Of a stretch of DNA of 64,000 nt, positions 34,562 to 42,676 are shown piece after piece. This DNA comes from Aquimarina pacifica (GTDB taxonomy: Bacteria; Bacteroidota; Bacteroidia; Flavobacteriales; Flavobacteriaceae): positions 1 to 64,000 of the forward strand of contig NZ_JACC01000037.1 in the NCBI RefSeq assembly GCF_000520955.1, read 5' to 3'. The notes beneath the pieces were generated by a model. The model had not been told where the DNA came from and did no database searches. It saw nothing but the letters and a program-made list of their open reading frames with translations. How positions within the stretch are numbered: position 1 is the stretch's first letter; each line of letters opens with the position of its first letter. The position numbers were made by a program, and so were the translations under genes.

Positions 34562-35212
34562 TTATACATATCCGTTTTTGATCGCAAACTTCATAAGCCC
34601 TTTTGTTGCATTTTCTACCCCGGTCTTTTCAATCAAATTGCGTTTGTGGGTTTCTACAGTACTGTTTGCAATACAAAGTTGATCTGCGATTTGTGGAGTT
34701 GTTTTCCCCTCTGCGATTAATCGAAGTACTTCTAGCTCTCTTTTGGTTATAGGAATTTCTTGATATTGCATGTTTTGCCTTTTTCGTACTCCTGCTCTTA
34801 GGGTTTTATTGGCTTCATCTCCAAAATATTCTTTATCATTTGTTAATGCCTCTAGCGCAGCATCAAGTTCTTCTGCTCCTCGGTTTTTGAGAATATAGCC
34901 ATCTGCATCAATCTCTATAGCTTGTCTTACAAATTCTGGGGTGTCATACATCGTGAGAATAAGTACTTTGATTGTAGGGTATTTTTCTTTGACGATTCTA
35001 GTAAGTTCAACACCATCCATTATTGGCATTTTGATATCAAGAATAATAATATCTACAGGTTTAGAGACTAAAACTTTTAGTGCGTCTTGTCCATGCAAAG
35101 CTTCTCCGGCAATATGTACCTGTGGGTTTCCTTTGAGCAAAGCTCGTATGCCATCAATTACAATTTGATGATCATCAACTATCAATACATGAATATTTTT
35201 AGAGAGTGTCAT
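34562..35212 (-). CDS. LuxR/NarL-family response regulator
   Basis: The 216-residue protein is taken from an internal ATG (MTLSKNIHVLIVDDHQIVID). A longer ORF adds 17 residues that overlap the kinase gene and look non-coding. The receiver domain (about 8-125) has DD in VLIVDDHQ, the phospho-acceptor Asp in IIILDIKMPIMDG, and TMYDTPEFVRQAIEIDADGY. The C-terminal helix-turn-helix is PITKRELEVLRLIAEGKTTP ... STVETHKRNLIEKTGVENA. It overlaps the end of the TPR kinase gene by 14 bases, so the pair is one two-component system. It is the best candidate regulator of the neighbouring caspase operon. Confidence 0.92.
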   Translation of the reverse strand: MTLSKNIHVLIVDDHQIVIDGIRALLKGNPQVHIAGEALHGQDALKVLVSKPVDIIILDIKMPIMDGVELTRIVKEKYPTIKVLILTMYDTPEFVRQAIEIDADGYILKNRGAEELDAALEALTNDKEYFGDEANKTLRAGVRKRQNMQYQEIPITKRELEVLRLIAEGKTTPQIADQLCIANSTVETHKRNLIEKTGVENATKGLMKFAIKNGYV

Positions 35213-37310
35213 AGTGTTTCGTTTCTCGATTAATCGGGATATACATTGTAACTGTGGTACCATTACCTTTACCAGAGTCGAAGTCCAAATTTCCTTTCAT
35301 ATTCTCAATCCTGGAGCGAATTCCTTTGATACCCATCCCCGAAAAATTTTGGATATAATCGGGGTCAAAGCCAATCCCATCATCAATTACAGTAATGGCA
35401 ATCGAATCTTCTTTTTTAAGCAGCTGAATACTAATTTCTTCTGCTCTGGCGTGTTTAAGAATATTACCGATAAGTTCCTGCAGGATTCTGTAGATATTGA
35501 TTTCGATCTCATTGTTTACCCGATGATCAAAACCAAAACTAATAAGTTCTATTTTTAGTTGAGAGGCATTCTCTACATTGGTTGTTAGTTCTTGCAATGC
35601 TGGGATAAGCCCAAATTTGGTTAGTACTCCCGATACCATATCATGCGAAATTTCTCGAACTGCTACGCATGCCTCGTCTAATAGTTGATTTGCTTTTTCA
35701 TATTGGGATTTCGAATCTGTTTTGAGTTTTTCGAGATCTTCTTCTACAGATTTATAATGAATTTTTACTACAGAAAGCATACTACCCAGTCGGTCATGTA
35801 AATCCTGAGCAATACGTTTTCTTTCCTTTTCTTGTCCATTGATCATCGCATGAATCGATTTGAGCTCCTGATTTTTTAGCAATTCCTCAATTTTGGACTG
35901 GTTAATCTTTTCGTTTTGTAGAACAATTTCATTTCTTTTTTTGAGACGATAAGTTCGGAAAAACATAAAAAATAATATTGATAATAAGATACAACCAGAT
36001 ATTAAACCTATAATAATTAAATTTTTTTGTTCACTTTTGTTTTTAATCAGTTGATTTTGATACTCTAATGTTTTTCTTTTTTCTCTAGAAATTTCTAGAT
36101 CTACAATAGAAAGTGTTTGTATATCCATGCTATCTCTTAATACGATATGGGATTCGTTATACAAAGAAGCTTCTTTATAGTTCCCCAGTTGTTCATAAAC
36201 TTCTGCTATACTTATGAGAATTTTCAATCGCATCTGGTTGTCCTTAAATTGGCGAGATAAAGCAAGAGCTTTTTGATGATATGCTAATGCTTTTTGGGAT
36301 TGGTCCATTTTTCTAAAAAGATTCCCTAGATTAAAATAAGGACGGAGAAGTTTTTCTTGTTCATTGCTTTTTAAAGCCGCGTTGATACTTTTGTCAAAAA
36401 GGTTTTTGGCTGTTTCAAAATTTCCTTGTTCTGAGTATACCAATCCTAAGCTATTATAAACATTGTATTTTCCTTTTAGATTTAATTTTTCGTGTAAGAC
36501 TCTACTTTTTTCATAATATACCCGGGCAGAATCTATTTGTTGTAGATATTGATAAGCAAATCCTATGTCTAAAAAAACCGAAGAAAGTTTTACAACATCT
36601 TTTTTTTGATGACATAATTTTTTACTCTTCTCTAGCATCATTAAAGCATTTTGATACATCCCTAATTGGTTATAAAAATTCCCCAAATTATAATAGGAAT
36701 TAAGAAGTTGATGTATATCACCAAGGTTTTCACGCACATCAATACTTTTATGATAATAGTTTATGGCTTGTCTGGCCATATCCATAGTTTCATATAGGCT
36801 TGCCATATTGTTATATACTCTAGCTAGTTTCTCCTGATTTCCATTTGTTTTATGGATGTCTAAAGCCTCTTGATAGTACTGTAGTGCTTTCTCATAATCT
36901 CCTTTTTTCTTGTACAATTTACCTAATTGGTTTTTAGCTCTTGCTATACCAGAGATATTTTCTGACAGTTGTTCTAATTGGAGTGCTTTCTTAAGCTTAA
37001 CCTCAGTCTCTTTGTATTTTTTATTATTTAATAGTAAAGTTCCTTGTCGGATATAGCTCGTTGCTAACTCTAAGGTATCTTGTATAAAATCCGCTATTTT
37101 TTCTGCTTTTTGTGCATACACCATAGCCAAAGAATCATTTACTTTCCTGTATTGCCAAGATAATTCATTTAAGTTGTTGGCCAATACCGCACCATTTTGC
37201 CCAGATAAAATAGAATTTATACTATCAACTTGATAAGGAGACTGACCAAGCGCAATAGCACTATAGAATATATAACAAATCAACAGTAAATAAATTGATT
37301 TTTTTTTCAT
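35199..37310 (-). CDS. TPR-containing sensor histidine kinase (HisKA_3)
   Basis: The protein is 703 residues from the chosen ATG, where a signal peptide begins (KKKSIYLLLICYIFYSAIAL). The longer ORF overlaps a separate 55-codon gene and is rejected. Eight or more TPR units follow (e.g. LGKLYKKKGDYEKALQYYQE, YNNMASLYETMDMARQAINY). One membrane helix (IIIGLISGCILLSILFFMFF) and a coiled coil come next. The kinase core has HisKA_3 with the phospho-His in RIAQDLHDRLGSMLS and an HATPase domain (RILQELIGNILKHA; GIGFDPDYIQNFSGMGIKGI). Periplasmic TPRs may read a peptide or protein partner. It is paired with the LuxR regulator. Confidence 0.9.
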   Translation of the reverse strand: MKKKSIYLLLICYIFYSAIALGQSPYQVDSINSILSGQNGAVLANNLNELSWQYRKVNDSLAMVYAQKAEKIADFIQDTLELATSYIRQGTLLLNNKKYKETEVKLKKALQLEQLSENISGIARAKNQLGKLYKKKGDYEKALQYYQEALDIHKTNGNQEKLARVYNNMASLYETMDMARQAINYYHKSIDVRENLGDIHQLLNSYYNLGNFYNQLGMYQNALMMLEKSKKLCHQKKDVVKLSSVFLDIGFAYQYLQQIDSARVYYEKSRVLHEKLNLKGKYNVYNSLGLVYSEQGNFETAKNLFDKSINAALKSNEQEKLLRPYFNLGNLFRKMDQSQKALAYHQKALALSRQFKDNQMRLKILISIAEVYEQLGNYKEASLYNESHIVLRDSMDIQTLSIVDLEISREKRKTLEYQNQLIKNKSEQKNLIIIGLISGCILLSILFFMFFRTYRLKKRNEIVLQNEKINQSKIEELLKNQELKSIHAMINGQEKERKRIAQDLHDRLGSMLSVVKIHYKSVEEDLEKLKTDSKSQYEKANQLLDEACVAVREISHDMVSGVLTKFGLIPALQELTTNVENASQLKIELISFGFDHRVNNEIEINIYRILQELIGNILKHARAEEISIQLLKKEDSIAITVIDDGIGFDPDYIQNFSGMGIKGIRSRIENMKGNLDFDSGKGNGTTVTMYIPINRETKHYDTL

Positions 37311-37350
37311 TTCAGAGTTAGGATTAAAGACATAAGAAAGATTGGGGTAG

Positions 37351-37387
37351 AAGGCTTTCTTTAACCACCAAAGATAAAGAAAGCCTT
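37351..37387. other. perfect 13-bp hairpin between small ORF and TPR kinase gene
   Basis: aaggctttcttta and taaagaaagcctt enclose accaccaaaga. There is no T-run on the minus strand, so it is more likely an mRNA-structural element or a partial attenuator than a terminator. It lies about 40 bp before the kinase start. Confidence 0.65.
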
Positions 37388-37410
37388 TTGCGTTTAACAA
37401 AGGTATTCCC

Positions 37411-37578
37411 CTACTCTTTATATGGTTTTTCATCTTCATCTTTATCGTCATCTGAACCACTTGGGGTTCCTTGTCCATCTGGTTTTGGTGTGTCTTTGTC
37501 TGTATCTGTCATAGATTTGTTTTGCATTAGTAACTCATTTAATTCATCGGTTACCGGGAATTGATTTTGGTTTTTCAT
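37411..37578 (-). CDS. 55-residue acidic small protein upstream of TPR kinase
   Basis: This ORF reads MKNQNQFPVTDELNELLMQN, then KSMTDTDKDTPKPDGQGTPS and ends GSDDDKDEDEKPYKE. It starts with ATG, stops 100 bp before the kinase start and overlaps in another frame the spurious N-terminal extension of the kinase ORF. The composition (Asp/Glu/Lys, Pro and Gly rich, no hydrophobic core) suggests an unstructured protein. It shares the promoter region with the two-component genes. Function unknown; a signalling peptide or regulatory leader is possible. Confidence 0.55.
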   Translation of the reverse strand: MKNQNQFPVTDELNELLMQNKSMTDTDKDTPKPDGQGTPSGSDDDKDEDEKPYKE

Positions 37579-37664
37579 AATATACTGTTTTTGAAAATTA
37601 ATAATAGTACAAATGTCTATGAAATAAGCCTTTATAACAATCCTAAGAAATCAGTGTATTGCAT

Positions 37665-37695
37665 CCACAATTCTATGGATATTTTATGGAGAGGC
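37665..37695 (-). promoter_or_regulatory. shared upstream motif, two-component operon
   Basis: On the plus strand it contains ccacaattctatggatattt and ttatggagaggct. The ccacaat ... ggatattt blocks also occur before the YegP gene, and ggattttat occurs before the caspase gene. It lies about 90 bp upstream of the 55-codon ORF. Confidence 0.35.
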
Positions 37696-37813
37696 TATCA
37701 AAAAATGGATGTACTGATATAAAAACGTAGCTCTAAAAGGAGCATCGGGATACATATATAATGTACTATAATATATACTAGTACAGCTAAAGTTATTCCT
37801 TTTGTATGAAAAG

Positions 37814-37987
37814 TTAAAGAAGTAGAGTTAAGTTAATAATCAACCCATCATTTATATCAGAGCATTTTACTATTTCTTCAATTATAGATTCTTCGTATTC
37901 TTTTTCCGAATCAGAATCGATTCCTTCTTTTAGGTTATAATCAATCAAACTTTTTATATAAAGTTCAAAATCTGTATTAGTTCCCAA
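37814..37987 (-). pseudogene. possible 57-codon ORF or gene remnant
   Basis: The frame opens with a TTG just after a stop codon and has no ATG. It reads LGTNTDFELYIKSLIDYNLK, then EGIDSDSEKEYEESIIEEIV, and ends INLTLLL. The Glu/Asp-rich content and amphipathic helices look coding, yet no good start is visible, so it may be the end of a decayed gene or a small protein with a TTG start. Confidence 0.35.
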
Positions 37988-38169
37988 AATTTAATAGCTA
38001 TAGCTTTTTATTCCATTATTATATGATAGAATTGTATAAAATATGGGGTAATCGAGATTGTTATTTCAATACCTATACAGTAAAGAAAACTGGTATACTC
38101 TAAAGCAACATCATAATTTATTTTGTTTGTGCACATTTCTTTGTATTTTTCGAAAACAAAGGCTATCCG

Positions 38170-39291
38170 ATGAAACATTTTATTTTTACAATCACTTTTT
38201 CTTTTCTTACCATGGTATCCTGTGCACAAGAAAAAATTAATGATATTGCGATCGAAGAAGATCCTAAAAACTATACCACAGAAGTAGTAGTTCCTGACTT
38301 ACAAATCCCATGGGGAATGACCTGGTTACCAGACGGAAGTATGCTTATTACCGAAAAAAGTGGAACGTTGATCCATTTTAAAAACGGAAATAAAACAACC
38401 ATTGGTAACACCCCCGAGGTATACAATCGGTATCAAGGAGGATTGTTAGATATCGAAGTGCATCCAAACTACAAAGAGAACGGCTGGTTATACATTACCT
38501 ATTCCTCTCAAGAAGGTGAAGAAAAAGGAGGCAACACAGCCTTAATTAGAGCAAAACTAAAGGGTAATGCACTTACCCAAATAGAGGAACTGTATAAGGG
38601 CGTACCTAATTCAACACGTGGTCATCATTTTGGATCGCGAATAGAGTTTGATAATGAGGGATACCTTTATTTTTCGATTGGTGATCGAGGAGATAGAGAT
38701 GTGAACCCGCAGAACATAAATAAAGATGGTGGTAAAATATACCGTCTTAATGATGATGGTAGTATTCCCGACGATAATCCTTTTGTATCAAAAAATGGAG
38801 CAAAAAAAGGAATTTTTTCTTATGGCCATCGCAATCCGCAAGGAATGGCAATACACCCTGACGGAACCATTTGGGTGCATGAACACGGACCAAAAGGTGG
38901 TGATGAGATTAATGCCATCAAAAAAGGAGCAAATTATGGCTGGCCAGTCATAACCTATGGTATAAATTACAGTGGAACATCCATTACCGATATCACCCAC
39001 AAAAAAGGAATGCAACAACCCGTATATTATTGGGTCCCTTCTATTGCACCTAGCGGAATGGATTTTGTAACCAGTGATCTTTACCCAGATTGGAAAAATG
39101 ATCTATTGGTAGGCTCTCTAAAATTTCAATACCTTGAATTATTAGAATTGACCGATAACCAAGTAACCCGAAGACAAAAGATAGTAGATGGCATGGGACG
39201 TGTGCGTAATGTAAGGCAAGGGCCAGATGGCTTCATATATGTAGCTATAGAAAATATTGGAATTGTAAAAATAATCCCAAAAACCAAATGA
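38170..39291 (+). CDS. PQQ-dependent aldose sugar dehydrogenase
   Basis: The 373-residue protein has a lipoprotein-type signal (SFLTMVSC, Cys at residue 17). It then has the six-bladed propeller pattern of soluble glucose/aldose dehydrogenases: IPWGMTWLPDGSMLITEKSG, RGHHFGSRIEFDNEGYLYFS, FSYGHRNPQGMAIHPDGTIW and VHEHGPKGGDEINAIKKGANYGWP. The HGPKGGDE motif and GHRNPQG provide PQQ and Ca2+ contacts. It is periplasmic or surface-bound. The stop overlaps the start of the cytochrome gene (ATGA), so electrons may be passed to it. It heads the cluster that continues with peptidoglycan-recycling genes. Confidence 0.93.
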   Translation: MKHFIFTITFSFLTMVSCAQEKINDIAIEEDPKNYTTEVVVPDLQIPWGMTWLPDGSMLITEKSGTLIHFKNGNKTTIGNTPEVYNRYQGGLLDIEVHPNYKENGWLYITYSSQEGEEKGGNTALIRAKLKGNALTQIEELYKGVPNSTRGHHFGSRIEFDNEGYLYFSIGDRGDRDVNPQNINKDGGKIYRLNDDGSIPDDNPFVSKNGAKKGIFSYGHRNPQGMAIHPDGTIWVHEHGPKGGDEINAIKKGANYGWPVITYGINYSGTSITDITHKKGMQQPVYYWVPSIAPSGMDFVTSDLYPDWKNDLLVGSLKFQYLELLELTDNQVTRRQKIVDGMGRVRNVRQGPDGFIYVAIENIGIVKIIPKTK

Positions 39292-39761
39292 GAACACCCT
39301 CTAGAAAAATTGTACTCCCTGTAGCATTACTTCTTATCGTTACGATTACTGTACTGGCACAGCATAAAAAATCAAAACAGCGCTATACAATTTGTACGAT
39401 CAAGAAACCTCAGGAAACGACATTATCAAAAAGTATCTCAAGAGGAGCTGAACTCTATACCGATTTCTGTATGCAATGCCATATGACCAACGGAAAAGGA
39501 ACTCCAAAAGTATTTCCGCCATTGGCAGGGTCTGATTGGCTGACCAACAAAAAAGAAGAAACTATACACGCTATCAAATTCGGGATTAAAGGCCCCATAA
39601 AAGTAAACGGAGAAACCTACAACAATACAATGACTCCCTTAGGTCTCGAAGACGAAGAGATTGCAGATATCATGAATTATATTATGAACTCTTGGGGAAA
39701 TACACAAAAAAAGATGGTTACTACAGAAGAAGTAGCGGCTATAAAAAAAACGAATAAGTAG
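39288..39761 (+). CDS. c-type cytochrome
   Basis: The 157-residue protein has an N-terminal membrane/signal segment (IVLPVALLLIVTITVLAQ) and one haem-binding motif CMQCH in GAELYTDFCMQCHMTNGKGT. A Met ligand probably lies in NNTMTPLGLEDEEIADIMN. This is the class I cytochrome c fold. It is most likely the electron acceptor of the upstream PQQ dehydrogenase, with which it is translationally coupled. It acts in the periplasm. Confidence 0.92.
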   Translation: MRTPSRKIVLPVALLLIVTITVLAQHKKSKQRYTICTIKKPQETTLSKSISRGAELYTDFCMQCHMTNGKGTPKVFPPLAGSDWLTNKKEETIHAIKFGIKGPIKVNGETYNNTMTPLGLEDEEIADIMNYIMNSWGNTQKKMVTTEEVAAIKKTNK

Positions 39762-39792
39762 TACACCAACCTTTTCTCCTAAAGAATAATAC

Positions 39793-41070
39793 ATGACAAA
39801 ACCAAATACCGACAAAAACGCATGGGCGTGGGTACCTACCCTGTATTTTACAGAAGGGTTGCCCTACGTAATTATTATCACCCTTTCTGTTATTATGTAC
39901 AAAAAATTAGGTGTTAGTAACGCTGATATTGGGCTGTATACAAGTTGGCTATATTTACCTTGGGTAATAAAACCTTTGTGGAGCCCCATAGTCGATATCA
40001 AAGGAACAAAACGCAAATGGTTCTTGTACATGCAACTTCTTATTGGGATTGTGTTTTTGGGAGTGGGCTTTTCTATTCCTACCAACAATTTTTTTATAGT
40101 AAGTCTAGCCTGTTTCTGGATTGCTGCCTTTGCCTCTGCTACAAATGATATTGCCTCTGATGGACATTACTTAATTGCGCTGTCAGAAAAGAAACAGTCC
40201 TTTTTCTTAGGAGTTCGAAGTACATTTTATCGCTTGGCAATGATTACTGGGCAAGGACTAATTGTTGTACTTGCAGGTTTTCTAGAAACATACTATGGAG
40301 ACAACCAAAAGGCTTGGTCACTAACAATGATATGTACAGCTTTATTAATGATTACGCTGACTGCGATCAACTTGCTTGTAACACCAAAAGTAGAAGAACG
40401 GACACATACCCCATCAAAATCTATTCGTTTTTTTGAAGTATTTGCTACCTTTTTTCAGAAAAAACAAATAGGTCTGATAATCGCCTTTATTTTACTCTAT
40501 CGTCTAGGCGAATCCCAATTGGTAAAAATGGCTGCTCCCTTTTTACTGGATACTCCAGAAACCGGAGGGCTAGCATTATCTACAACTCAAGTAGGTACAA
40601 TTTATGGTACTTTTGGAGTTATTGCGTTAACCATAGGAGGCATTTTGGGAGGAATTGCTATTTCTGTTCAGGGATTAAAAAAATGGATGCTCCCAATGAT
40701 TCTGGCACTCAACCTTCCTAATCTATTCTATATCTTGCTCGCTTTCTGGCAACCTACCTCTATTACGTTTGCTACGATCGTTGTAATTATTGAACAATTT
40801 GGGTATGGGTTTGGATTTGCGGCTTTTCTAATGTTTCTAATTTATGTGGCCGAAGGAATATCTAAAACATCTCATTATGCAATAGCTACTGGATTCATGG
40901 CCTTAGGGATGATGTTACCAGGTATGATCAGCGGTTTTATTCAAGAGGAGATAGGATATACTGGTTTTTTTATCTGGGTAGCAATTGCCGCAATTCCCGC
41001 TATTATTCTTAGTAGATATCTGCAATATCCTGATGATTATGGCAAAAAAGATAAAAGTAAAGAAGAATGA
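39793..41070 (+). CDS. AmpG-like MFS permease (muropeptide import)
   Basis: The 425-residue protein has twelve membrane segments. The N-terminal region WVPTLYFTEGLPYVIIITLS and WLYLPWVIKPLWSPIVD match the AmpG/SLC33 group of the MFS. AASATNDIASDGHYLIAL is also conserved in AmpG proteins. Its neighbours are NagZ and AnmK genes, which supports import of anhydro-muropeptides or GlcNAc-anhydroMurNAc. Its stop overlaps the GH3 start by 4 bases. Confidence 0.88.
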   Translation: MTKPNTDKNAWAWVPTLYFTEGLPYVIIITLSVIMYKKLGVSNADIGLYTSWLYLPWVIKPLWSPIVDIKGTKRKWFLYMQLLIGIVFLGVGFSIPTNNFFIVSLACFWIAAFASATNDIASDGHYLIALSEKKQSFFLGVRSTFYRLAMITGQGLIVVLAGFLETYYGDNQKAWSLTMICTALLMITLTAINLLVTPKVEERTHTPSKSIRFFEVFATFFQKKQIGLIIAFILLYRLGESQLVKMAAPFLLDTPETGGLALSTTQVGTIYGTFGVIALTIGGILGGIAISVQGLKKWMLPMILALNLPNLFYILLAFWQPTSITFATIVVIIEQFGYGFGFAAFLMFLIYVAEGISKTSHYAIATGFMALGMMLPGMISGFIQEEIGYTGFFIWVAIAAIPAIILSRYLQYPDDYGKKDKSKEE

Positions 41071-42674
41071 TGGGACAAAATTCTCATAGCAATACCATGA
41101 ATCTATTAGATCTTTCTAAAACCGAAAAAATAGGTCAGTTTTTCTCTCCGGCAGCATTTATTAACGACAGTGATACCGAAATAAAAAAACTAGAATTACT
41201 TATAAAAAATCATTCAATTGGTGGACTTACATTTTTTCATAGTCGAGCAAGTACAGCTACAAATTTTGAGGGAAAGAAAAAAATAGAACATAATAAGCAT
41301 AGCGCAAAACGATTATCAGAACTCATACGACATTATCAAGATATCGCACCGACCCCATTGCTGATAAGTATTGATGCAGAATGGGGACTTGCCATGCGGG
41401 TAGAAAACACTCCTCAATACCCATACCCCATAACATTAGGTGCAGTACCCGAAACCGAATCGCAACTCATTTTTGAAGTCGGAAAACAAACCGGGAACGA
41501 CCTCGCAACTATAGGGATCCATCTCAATTTGGCTCCAGTTGCAGATATAAATACAAACCCTAATAATCCTGTAATCGGATACCGCTCTTTTGGCGAAGAT
41601 AAAGAGCATATTACCCAGAAATCTTTGACATATTACAAAGGGTTAAAAGCTTCTGGTATTCTAGGGTGTTTTAAACATTTTCCGGGTCACGGAGATACCG
41701 AAGTAGATTCTCACTTAGGGCTTCCTGTACTAACCAAGTCTAAACAAGAATTATTAGATCAGGAATTATACCCCTTTAGAAAAGCAATAGTAGAAGGCAT
41801 CGATAGTATTCTAATAGGACATTTGGCAGTACCCGCATTAACTAAAGGAAAACATATATCTGCCACATTATCAAGAGAAGTTATCAAAGATCTACTGAGA
41901 AATGAACTAGGTTTTGATGGTGTTGTAATTTCTGATGCATTAAATATGCATAGTGTCTCTAAACTGTATCCCAAAAAAGGAGAACTAGAATGGCGAGCTT
42001 TTGATGCCGGTAATGATATATTATGCTTTGCAGAACATGTAGAAGAAGGAATAGCCATGATCGAAAAAAACGCGACCGATCATCAAATTGAAGAAAGCTT
42101 ACTGAGAATCCAACATCTAAAACAAAATATAGTAACGAATACACAACCATCGACAACCCCGACGTATACCTTTGACAAGACCACATCCCTTAACCAAAAT
42201 ATTGCTAAAGGTGCACTGACTCATTACAAATTAAACTTAGAAGGTTTTAAAAAATTTATGAGAGAACCTTTTGAAGCCATAATGATTGGAAATGCTGAAA
42301 CCTGCATATTTCTAGAGGAAATTAAAAAAAACAAACAATTTCTGACGATCCCCTATGATCAAAGTGCCTCATCAATACCTCATACCAATAACGTGCTAAT
42401 AGCCTTATTTCCGCCAGAAATAAAACCTATTAATCAATTTGGTATTACCTCATCAATAAAAAACATACTTTCTGAAATAGGTAAAACCAAAAATGTATTG
42501 CTTTATGTATTTGGTAATCCTTATTCTATAAGGGTTTTTGAAACAAAGAACATTGATAATATAGTTTTGGGGTATCAAGATTTTGAAACATTTCAAAATG
42601 TTGCAGCACAACATTTTTTAGGACAACACCAAGCAGTCGGGATGACTCCGGTACATCTTTCAACACAAATATAA
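41067..42674 (+). CDS. NagZ-type glycoside hydrolase family 3 protein
   Basis: The 535-residue protein has a GH3 barrel with the NagZ signature KHFPGHGDTEVDSHLGLP (His/Asp general acid-base pair) and the nucleophile Asp in GFDGVVISDALNMHSVSKLY. It also has IDAEWGLAMRVENTPQYP and LAPVADINTNPNNPVIGYRS. The extra C-terminal 180 residues form a second domain that may be a degenerate GH3 C-terminal fold. There is no signal peptide, so it is cytoplasmic and should remove GlcNAc from imported muropeptides. It sits between AmpG-like and AnmK genes. Confidence 0.93.
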   Translation: MMGQNSHSNTMNLLDLSKTEKIGQFFSPAAFINDSDTEIKKLELLIKNHSIGGLTFFHSRASTATNFEGKKKIEHNKHSAKRLSELIRHYQDIAPTPLLISIDAEWGLAMRVENTPQYPYPITLGAVPETESQLIFEVGKQTGNDLATIGIHLNLAPVADINTNPNNPVIGYRSFGEDKEHITQKSLTYYKGLKASGILGCFKHFPGHGDTEVDSHLGLPVLTKSKQELLDQELYPFRKAIVEGIDSILIGHLAVPALTKGKHISATLSREVIKDLLRNELGFDGVVISDALNMHSVSKLYPKKGELEWRAFDAGNDILCFAEHVEEGIAMIEKNATDHQIEESLLRIQHLKQNIVTNTQPSTTPTYTFDKTTSLNQNIAKGALTHYKLNLEGFKKFMREPFEAIMIGNAETCIFLEEIKKNKQFLTIPYDQSASSIPHTNNVLIALFPPEIKPINQFGITSSIKNILSEIGKTKNVLLYVFGNPYSIRVFETKNIDNIVLGYQDFETFQNVAAQHFLGQHQAVGMTPVHLSTQI

Positions 42675-42676
42675 AT

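Larger units (their letters stand above)
37579..38169. other. intergenic region, promoter of two-component operon
   Basis: The left part contains the shared motif at 37665-37695. A possible short minus-strand ORF lies at 37814-37987. The remainder up to the PQQ dehydrogenase gene is AT-rich, with tttgtgcacatttctttg before the start but no convincing promoter. Confidence 0.5.

Noticed and set aside
37311-37478. 56-codon N-terminal extension of the TPR kinase
   Set aside because: The signal peptide begins at the internal ATG, and the extension overlaps the 55-codon acidic ORF and a perfect hairpin.
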